A DNA stretch of 64,000 nt from Melieria omissa (lineage: Eukaryota > Arthropoda > Insecta > Diptera > Ulidiidae): contig OZ020267.1 of assembly GCA_963971225.1 (NCBI GenBank), positions 116,322,936-116,386,935 of the forward strand, written 5' to 3'. Of the stretch, positions 48,638 to 57,022 are shown one piece after another. Within the stretch, counting starts at the first letter, position 1; each line of letters begins with the position of its first letter. The translations under genes were made by a program, and so were the position numbers. Under the pieces are notes generated by a model. It had not been told where the DNA came from. It searched no databases and saw only the letters and a program-made list of their open reading frames with translations.

Positions 48638-49081
48638 AGGGTTGTTCAGGATAACGTGCAAATATTTGGGCAAATATATGCCGTTTCAAATATTTACCAT
48701 CAACACTGAGCGCACTTTTTAAAACTTCATGGCAACTGCCGCTTTAGAATTCGAAGACAATTCACACTTACCTGTAACTGCGGCTCTTCTTGCAAAAAAT
48801 TAAAAATTTTGCGAATCTCCTCCTCTGTCCACTTTTTGTTAGGTTTTTCTCTTTTTATTTTCGTTTTCAACGGCTCCATTTCGACAATTGTGACAACTGA
48901 TTGATTGTCAAATCTGTTTTCCCCATGCCGAAAAATATGCCATAGAGTTTCAGAGTGAGAAATTTGCCGCTGCTCGGCATGGGCAAATGTGTACATTTTG
49001 TTGCTGCGTTGAAAATATTTGCCATGACATTTTCCCCATGCCATGATGCCAGACCGTTTGCACGTTATCCTGAACTGCCCT
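48638..49081 (-). mobile_element. PIF/Harbinger-type non-autonomous element
   Basis: Inverted ends AGGGTTGTTCAGGATAACGT at 48638 and, reversed, AGGGCAGTTCAGGATAACGT ending at 49081 are flanked by TTT on both sides. A 3-bp target duplication fits Harbinger. It encodes a Myb/SANT-like exon but no transposase in its 444 bp. Confidence 0.75.
48772..48879 (-). CDS. Myb/SANT-like DNA-binding exon of a Harbinger element
   Basis: ATG at 48879 opens MEPLKTKIKREKPNKKWTEE, then EIRKIFNFLQEEPQLQ, and ends at a strong donor (TACAG|GTAAGT). Lys-rich sequence before W-T-E-E-E-I is the first helix of Myb/SANT-type proteins that partner Harbinger transposases. Following exons are missing in this copy, so it is a truncated, probably non-functional gene. 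Confidence 0.6.
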
Positions 49082-49464
49082 TTTGTAACTATACGAATTA
49101 TTTATTTTGACACAAGTAAAAGTATTTACATGCAAGTATGCAACCCGATAGACCAAAGTATCACCCGTTCTCCCCTACGCATAGAAACACTTGAATTTGA
49201 AATAATCTACAGATACGTACATATATGTACTCGTACTATGCGATGTGTTTTCAAACACTGATACTGGTAAAAAAAACCTTGACTCTCAAAAAAGCTCGGC
49301 TGGGCATCGGAAATAGACTTTGGTTTTTCTTTTTTCACATTTGGTTCCTTGAGCGACAATGTTATTTATATGTACGTAATTTATTTTTTTTCATAGCTAC
49401 TTTGACGACAATTATTGCGCCGCTTTCGATTCTGAATATTTGGGTTTTAGGTAGTACACCTACC
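49082..49464. other. Spacer between two elements
   Basis: No gene or repeat identified. Confidence 0.4.
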
Positions 49465-51232
49465 CAGTGGTGCACGCAGGATTTTGTTTCGGGGGGGTTT
49501 CGTGTAACTTTTTCCAAAACATGTATGTTTCCCCTACCTGACATACTTTGGTCCTGAAAGTTCGAAACAGAAAATTTATTTAAAAGGAGACAATTTTTCT
49601 CTTTTATTTGATACCCATATCTTCATTATTGCACAACCGCAAAAATTTAAAAAAATATTTGAAATGTCCTTAAAATTTTAAAGTCCCTTAAAAATCACTT
49701 TGGGTCAGAAAATGAAAAACTGACTATGCCAGGTAAATGATATCTATAATGATATCTTTTTAACTGTAGAAGTTTACCATGGTTTTAATATCAGATTATC
49801 TTCTATGTTAAAATACCGTTTTCGCATGTGGTTTGTTTTCTTAGTTGGGTACAAGTTTTCGCGGAAATATCAAGAATTAAAAATGAGTACTATATTCGAA
49901 AAACGTTTCGAAGTATTGTTTTTGGTAAACCATCAAAAGGGTCCAAAAATGAAACCTCCACAAGTCGCAAAATACACGAAAACATCAGCTTCATTTGTGA
50001 GGAAGTGGGTCAGTCGATTTAAAGAGTTCGGAAATGTTGGCGACGAGCCACGGAGAGGCATGAAGAGAACCACTCAGAACAAAGCGGATAAGGCGATAGT
50101 CCGGATGTTTGATAACACTGCAACTTTTAGCCTGAAGCAAGCGAAGAAAAGATTGTCGCAGAAGAGAGTCGAAGTATCAACGGCCACTATCCGACGCAGG
50201 CTTCTGAAATCGGACATTCCTCATAGAAGTACCATGTCTAAATAGCTATTTGGTAAAAACATGTGGAAAATCGTCTGAAATGGGATAGACAAAATTTGGA
50301 GTGGAAACACTAAATTGGCCATCTCAAAGTCCAGATGCAAACCCGATCGAATATGTTGGGTCCTTAATGAAGCAAAAGCTTAGAGGAAAAGGAATAGCAA
50401 CAACAAAAGAGCTAATTTTGGCATTAAAACGGATTTCGAGAGGGTTTTTTTGGAGTACGCAAAATTTAAGCCAAATTGTGACAAAAGATGCAGAGCTATT
50501 ACTGAAAACAACGGAGACTGGATAAAGTATTGATAATAATGCGAAAAAGAAAGATATTTGCACAGCCTTTCTGAAAATATACATAATTCATTACTATACC
50601 TTCTTTTGTGAGTTTTATTAGCAACACTTTATTTTGAAACGCACTGTAAATGTAAGTAAAAAATGTAAAGTTGGTGTTTTCACTCAGTGCATCATAATAA
50701 TATTTGCACAAATAATATATTTTTCATCTTAGGTTTTGAAACCAAAGGAAATAATTTATTTTATCTATAAAAAAACATTCAAAAATTTATGATTTTTGAA
50801 AATGGTCAAAAAATTCACTTTTTACATCTTTCATCGTCAGTAATTTCTCCAAATCTCATCTGATTTGGACAATCTGTATATCTCTGGATTATATATCTCT
50901 GGATTAAGGTATTATCTTCCGACCGACGGACATCTTGTGTTAGTCGGATGGTTCGTTTACGAGATATGGGCTCATAACTGTAACAACAGGGTAACAACTG
51001 TTTTTTCGAAGATTTGAAAACGCTTCTCACAAAATTTTTTTGATCTTCAGTTTCGTGTTCAGCGGTCCAAAGTTAGTCTAGAAAACACTTTTTAGATGCA
51101 TTTTTTGTGCGAGTAGTGTTATTAATGATTGAACATATATGCGAAGGTTTTAAATTAAATTTTTGTACTAACTTAAAAATATTTCGGGGGGTTTTGAACC
51201 CCTAAAACCCCTCCCCCCAGTGTGCGCCACTG
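49465..51232. mobile_element. hAT-like element with perfect 8-bp target duplication
   Basis: The left end CAGTGGTGCACGCAGG and the right end (reverse complement CAGTGGCGCACACTGG) are inverted repeats with G/C runs just inside. The octamer CACCTACC flanks both sides exactly (49457-49464 and 51233-51240), which is diagnostic for a hAT-class insertion. The 1768-bp interior has no hAT transposase but contains a Tc1-type relic and segments related to the CACCGTGCGAC family (about 49575-49720). Confidence 0.85.
49883..50525 (+). pseudogene. Tc1-type transposase with deleted catalytic core
   Basis: ATG at 49883 (MSTIFEKRFEVLFLV) gives the two helix-turn-helix modules (KPPQVAKYTKTSASFVRKWV and SLKQAKKRL..STATIRRRL), and the frame stops at 50245. 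After about 50 bases the C-terminal part resumes at 50301 with NWPSQSPDANPIEY, where relatives have SPDLNPIENLW. The region with the first two catalytic Asp residues is missing, and the final Glu is kept. Inactive relic inside the hAT-like element. Confidence 0.88.
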
Positions 51233-51270
51233 CACCTACCGAACCAAGCATTGATTTTATTGCTTTTATT

Positions 51271-52410
51271 GATTACACTGCACAACAGCATGTCTGTTGC
51301 ATGGAGTTTTTTACATGAATCTGAATCGTTTTTCCACGCTGTTTTCAAAACCATACTCCGTTTTTATGTAACAGCTCTAGTTTTTGCAAAAAATGGGCGT
51401 GTCACTTTTTCGAATTTTCCTCGGTTTTTTTCTCGTTTTCGACTGTTATTTCTGAACCAATAACCCTATAGACATGATTTTTATATCGTTGCACTTACAA
51501 CATTTCACGCCATCTTTCCTGACATTAATCAATTTTATGCGTTCTAAATGGGCGTGGTAATAAGGTTTCAAAGTAAGAAAATATTGAATTTCAAGGCGTT
51601 TTTTCTGATGGCGAAAATTGTACAGATGTTTCATAAATCAAGTTTCGAAGTATATGAATATCTTAAGAAGAAACATCAAGCAATACAACACAGCCAAATT
51701 ATTTGGCGGAATACACATTCGCATCGAAATAATAACAAAACTTTACCATAGCGATTTTCACCTCTTTTCATACTTTTTCCTTAAAAAATTAGGAGCCTCA
51801 AAATATGCTCTTTTATATGTTCCATTTATAGTTTGGAATACAAGCAAAAAACAAAAATATTTTGAATTTCTCGATACAAAAAAAAATTAAAAACTTTGCA
51901 TATTTTCAGGCCCCTAATTTTTTAAGGAAAAAGTATGAAAAGTGATGAAAATCGCGATGGTACATTTTTCCTGTTATTTCGATGCGAGTGTGTATTCCGC
52001 CAAATAATTTAGCTGTGTTGTATTGCTTGATGTGTCGGCTTTCATTATACACCTAACTCGTTAATTGTTTTACAAAAAATGTGTATGTTTTTGATCATCA
52101 AAGAAAACGCCTTAAAATTCAATTTTTTCCAACTTTGAGGTCCAATTACCGCGGCATTTTAACATTTATAAAAATAAGGTGCATCGGAAAAGAAGCCGTG
52201 CGGTGTTGTTAATGCGATAAGGTGAAAATCATGTCAATCGTTTTTTTTTTTGAAAAAATGACAGGGTACCTATATCTCACAAACTAGAGCTGCTAGAAAA
52301 AATCGGAGGGTAGATTCGGAATCAGCGCACCCAAATTAGTAAGAAACAGTAGAAAAACTCCATGCAACAGAAAAAAGTGTTTTTTTGTTGCGCTGTGTTA
52401 TATATTAATT
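51271..52410. repeat. Long inverted repeat (foldback), ~1.1 kb
   Basis: The sequence folds back on itself around about 51850. The outer arms share CTGTTGCATGGAGTTTTT and CAGCTCTAGTTT, the middle arms ATTGAATTTCAAGGCGTTTT, and the inner arms AATACAACACAGC, AAATTATTTGGCGGAATACA, TCGCATCGAAATAA and TTTTTCCTTAAAAAATTAGG. The inner 150 bp are nearly identical while the outer arms are more diverged. The loop is about 80 nt (51812-51897). No protein is encoded. The fragment at 1-62 belongs to the same family. Confidence 0.85.
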
Positions 52411-52418
52411 TTTATTCT

Positions 52419-53116
52419 GTATATATAAAAGTAAGTGGATGTACGTGTGTAAGCGCATCACGCTCAAACGGAAAGGCTAATTTCCATGGGGTTCTCTTTT
52501 TTTAGATTCGTCTTGAGTCAGTTCGGGTTTATGGGAAAAGAAAATTCCGGAAAATCTATTGGAAAAGTGGAAAAATCCCTTCCATATTTGACCGTGAATT
52601 CAAAAAATTTTCAGACGATAACTTTGGAACCATAAGTCACACATCAATCAAATTCACTACGAACTTACCATTTAGTCATGTCCTTCGACAGAAGGAATAT
52701 GGCAAGTATTGGACGAGGGGGCGTGGCACCACCCATACATGCCAAATCTTAATAATGGAATATCTTCGAAAGTGTAAGTCCTATTGCACTGAAATTAAGT
52801 ACTCCGTCGTCTCATAAATGAGTCATTCTACTGGATTTGATGGGCGGTGTCCAAGGGGCATGGCACATTTTTTGTGACCCAAGTATTCCACTGAACTATA
52901 AGTCGCACAGCACTGAAACTAAGTACAAACCTACCGTGTATTCATCTCTTTCGACAGAGGGAATGGTGCGGGTATTGAACAAGGGGGCGTGGAACCGCCC
53001 ATATAATATATATAAAAGAGAATGGCTGTATGTGAGTTATAGCATCACACTCAAACGAACTGTCCGATTTGCATGCCTTTTTTGGTGGATTCGTCTTGAG
53101 GCAGTGCAGGTTTAGA
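52419..53116. repeat. Repeat unit with GGGGGCGTGGCACC cores and ~110-bp direct repeats at both ends
   Basis: A block starting TATATATAAAAGTAAGTGG, then GCATCACGCTCAAACG and GATTCGTCTTGAGTCAGT, at 52419-52530 recurs in the same orientation, diverged, at 53004-53116. Between them are units with GGGGGCGTGG and GGGCGGTG cores like those at 2640-4035. Either a head-to-tail pair of the same family or one element with terminal direct repeats. Confidence 0.6.
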
Positions 53117-53812
53117 CACACTCAATTAATTCTATTGTTGTGCGATTATGCAGCTAGTATTATTATATTATTTGGTTTTTGTTTTGTTAGTTAACACACG
53201 AACATGTATTTTTGTAATGATCCAAGAACACACACACTATTCATTTAACACTTTGACAATCTGGCCTTCAATTCTGATGAAATCCTGACAACACTTACTC
53301 CATGCACACAGAGATGATTCGGCAAAAAGATATTTTAGTGCGTTTGCGCAGCAAATCGCTCGGAGCACAATACAGTCCCATTGTTGTCAATGAAGTTACA
53401 TTACAACACCAAACCACGCCCACACTAACCTAAAAATTTTAAAATTAATAATCGGCAAACCCAATATTTTTAAGAGCGAGTTTCCTTGTTGGACCTAGTC
53501 AGCCAGAAATCGAATCAGCAATACATTTAATGCCGATTTATAGCCAGGTGAGACTATGCGTTTGTTCAGCACCCCATTAAAAAACAACAGATCAGAACTA
53601 TAGCCAATATTTTACTACAGTACTATGTAAATTTGTCGGCATAATAGTTAATATTGATGTTTACTTATATTTCATTTTCCATAATCTCTGCTTTACAAAT
53701 TGTGGTGTGCTCCTTTCTACTTTTTTTGGCGCCTTTTACCACAGTTGGAAATTGGCTTGAATACTTTTTTGCTCTAATAAATTCCAGCTTGTGTGCAGCG
53801 CAATTCCACAGG
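53117..53812. other. 3' flank of gene C
   Basis: No separate gene. The minus-strand 3' untranslated region of gene C should lie here. No clear canonical poly(A) signal was picked out. Confidence 0.4.
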
Positions 53813-55005
53813 TTAGGAGTGCACCCTGTATGAGGTAATCTTTCCATTGTCATTGATTGTCGTCTGAGCGCCACGCTGACCAGATTTATGGCCGTTGATG
53901 TCAGAGCTGCTAGAAAACGAGCTGACCGAAACGCCCTTGTAACCGCCAGGAGAGGTGCTGCCGCCGAACCGATTACTTATGTTCGGTATCGCCTGCAAGA
54001 AATCAACAGAAGAAACATGTTATAGTTACTACTACATCTGAGATATTGCGCTGTATGAAATCCGCACAAGTCATTCAACGGATACGATCAGCATTTCACT
54101 TTCACGTACCGGGTTCTCAGGGCTGATGTATGCAGTCTGGTAGTGTCCGCCGGGCCCTATAGATCCGCTAGCTGCGGCATAATTTGGCGCGTAGCGGTGG
54201 GACTTGTAGCCACCACTGCTGTATTGGTTTTGGCGTCTGATTCCGTCAAAGTAGGCTTGCTGCTGCGCAATTTGCTGCTGGATTTGGCTGCAAGACAGAC
54301 GACTCGTTAGCACCGAAATGAGTTTCAAATATAACAAAGTCGACGTGGCAAACTGTCAACTTGGCATTCGCATAAACTGAATTAAAGCCAAAGCGGTTAG
54401 GCGAAATAATTACTTGTCGTCCGGCAAGGAGGAGGCATCAGCTGTGGCACTTGCAGGACCTGAGGAAAATGTTGAAGCAAGGGAAGCAAGGGCGCTAAGC
54501 AAATTAACCGTTAACAGAAGCATAGAATAGAGAAAGCGTATTAGCAGTGAATCGTGTTATACTTCAGTAAATAGTGTAACTCATGCAGTCGTTCGGCGAT
54601 AGACAGGCAGACCAAACACCAAATTGCGCGCAGACGCAACAACAAGCGAACAAGCCCGTACACGCGTACTCACTTATTTTGTGCGAAAATCTGCGCGGTC
54701 AGCTGCTGGTGGAACTGGAATGGGTCGATAAAGCCAAAGTCGGGAGCGTAGCTGTAGTCATAATCGTCATAGCCGCCGCCGTAGCCGCCGAAGCCGCCGC
54801 CGCCGTAGGTGCCGCTGTAGCTACCGGCGCCAGTACCAGCGCCGGCATAGCCTCCGGTACTCGCGTAGCGCTTGCGATATGCTAGTGGAATAGAATATTT
54901 TAATCTACTTGCAGGCCTACTTTTCGATCTATGTAGTTTTTGTGTACCTCCTTCGGCACTCATTACCATGCCAATTACAAGGCAAATCAGTATAACTTTC
55001 CACAT
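53813..55005 (-). CDS. Gene C: secreted Gly/Tyr-rich protein, 5 exons, ~219 aa, related to gene B at its C-terminus
   Basis: Minus-strand exons: 55005-54948, 54881-54674, 54449-54414, 54287-54110 and 53992-53813 (660 nt). Exon 1 is a signal peptide (MWKVILICLVIGMVMSAEG). Exon 2 has Arg/Lys-Tyr, then a Gly/Tyr-rich segment (TGGYAGAGTG, YGGGGFGGYGGGYDDYDY) and a Phe/Gln-rich end. Exon 4 begins with a Gln-rich stretch (IQQQIAQQQ), then a Tyr/Gly/Ser-rich stretch. Exon 5 is Ser-rich and ends in the motif shared with gene B (DINGH..., TTINDNGKITSY). The acceptor of exon 3 is ambiguous: the stronger one at 54459 would put a stop in frame after exon 2, while 54449 keeps the frame. The sequence just before ATG (CTTCCGCAG) may be the acceptor of a 5' untranslated exon. 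Probably an extracellular structural protein; function inferred only. Confidence 0.8.
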
Positions 55006-55086
55006 GATTTATTGGCTGCGGAAGATAGAAGGCAAAATACTTGTTGTTTACTTTCGACGTTTGACTACATAGAACAAACAAGGATT

Positions 55087-55323
55087 CTACACCTTTTCAA
55101 CCTCAAAATGAGAATATGTTAATTCACAATGAGAATGCGTAAATTCATAATGAGAAATATAAATTCGTAATGAGAAAGCGTAAGTTCATAATGAATTTAG
55201 AAGAATTTACGCTTTCCCATTACGAATTTATATTTCTCATTTTGAATTTACGCTTTCTCATTACGAATTTATATTTCTCATTATGAACTTACACATTCTC
55301 ATTTTGAGGTTGAAAAGGTGTAG
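55087..55323. mobile_element. Palindromic MITE upstream of gene C
   Basis: Terminal inverted repeats of about 32 bp (CTACACCTTTTCAACCTCAA then AATGAGAAT) lie at 55087-55118 and 55292-55323. Between them are alternating short units of AATTCATAATGAGAAA and AATTCGTAATGAGAAAG on one arm and their complements on the other, so nearly all 237 bp can form one hairpin. It lies 82 bp upstream of the gene C start codon. No coding capacity; superfamily unknown. Confidence 0.85.
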
Positions 55324-55664
55324 ACACAATCCAAGGTATCGAAAGAAATTGCATACAGTCAAATATACTAAATATACATATATCGCTCCTTCGCTGCAAG
55401 AACGTCATAACTCAAAAAACTTTTTTTTTCAGTTTATGGCAGCCCTGTGTGTATCTACATATGATCTTTTGAAGATAAAATATTAAATATTAGAATATTC
55501 AATACTTTTCTCACAAGACGGCATAACAATTTTTTGATACCTTGAACTGCTTGTAATGGTAAATTTTAAAATTGAATTTTCTCGGAATGATGTAGTTTTG
55601 AGTTATGCATAGTTATGAGTTATAGTTGTTGGTTAGTTGTTAGTTATGAGTTATACATATTATG

Positions 55665-57022
55665 TAGGGGAATTCTTTGTAAGGTGCCAGCCCTGCTCGA
55701 TTTCGACGGTTCAACAATCCAAGCAAAAAAATTCCTACCGTAATTTAAGGTATATATGACAACATCAATTTGAATGTGGTTTTTGAGGGAACAGACGCAA
55801 TAACACGGTCTGGGTAAATAAAAGTGTCAAATTTGGTTAAGAAAAAATATAAAAATAAAAACTGAAGGTTTCTCTTGCGGTGAAAAAGACATCAAAAAAG
55901 CGCAAAAAACTAAGATAAGTTTTTAATTTTTAATTCTTTTTCATAATCCGAAATGATATCCGAGCATATCGTACCGAGAACATTTATTCAATGATTACCA
56001 AACTTACAAACTTTTTTCTTTGTGAAGTGCCACCCCTATTTTGTCATTGTTTTCTGATCTTATATCGGTAAAATGACTTTTTGTGGCTTGGAATCGTCAT
56101 TAAAATAAATTTAAAGTATTCTTCGTCAATTTTTCTCTAATCCTATTATGAGAAATAAATTAGTTCAGTTCTGTTTAATAATTTCCATATAATTATTCGT
56201 TTTATTCGTTACCATTCAATTTGCATTTTCCTTTCAGTCATTTTCTATTCTATTCAAATTAAACACAATAATCTTTCGTAAATTTTCTAAATCATGCTTT
56301 TTTACTTGAGATTTCTACGTCTTTAGCGATTTTTTAGGGGGTGGCACTTTACATTAACCCTTATGTGTGTGATGGGGTACCCGGGTACCCAAATCCGTTT
56401 GATACTGAAATTTTACATACTTGCGGATAACCTAGAAAGGTGAAACTTTATGACAACCCAAAATGGTATTATGTCTTTATTTTCGAGTGTTTGATTCCAT
56501 TTAGTTGCTGGGGAACCTGGATAACCCAACACATTTTTTATGGAGTTTCATCGATTTCTTAGATATTTCTTGTAAGTAAAACTTTCTAAAGCAAATAATT
56601 TGTAATACAACAATTTTATCAACAAAAAATGGCAGCCGCCTTATTTGTTTGGGGTCGTAAAGGTCGGCTAGCATCGTTATCGAAAACTTTAAAAGGTAAA
56701 AATTATTTGAACCTGTCGAAAGACAACTTTAAAACTTAACAAAAACCGTGAAATGTCTTACAGTGCAAACAAAAAGTGAGAAATTTTCGTACAATTTGTA
56801 CTGGGGTAAGAGTGTTCTTTTTCAGCACACACACTAGGGTTAAACAATTTTAGGGTGTCGATTTTGAACACTTTGGGAAATTGGCTGTAAAATTAGTATT
56901 TACAAACAATTCAAATGAGGTGTTTCCTTGGATCACAGCTCTTTAATTAGTTAATAAGTTAATTTTCTAACAAGTTATACACAAAAAAGCCATGGGGTGG
57001 CAAATTACAAAGAATTCCCCTA
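55665..57022. mobile_element. TA-bounded element with AGGGGAATTCTTTGTAA ends
   Basis: The left end TAGGGGAATTCTTTGTAAGG and the right end (reverse complement TAGGGGAATTCTTTGTAATT), followed by GTGCCA/TGCCA and CCC on both sides, define a 1.36-kb element bounded by TA. No transposase frame remains. It carries a TTAA-flanked insert at 56358-56839. Confidence 0.75.
56358..56839. mobile_element. piggyBac-like MITE nested in the preceding element
   Basis: Inverted ends CCCTTATGTGTGTGATG and (reversed) CCCTAGTGTGTGTGCTG are flanked by TTAA at 56354-56357 and 56840-56843. It is 482 bp, non-coding, and contains a GGGTACCCGGGTACCC palindrome near the left end. Confidence 0.82.
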
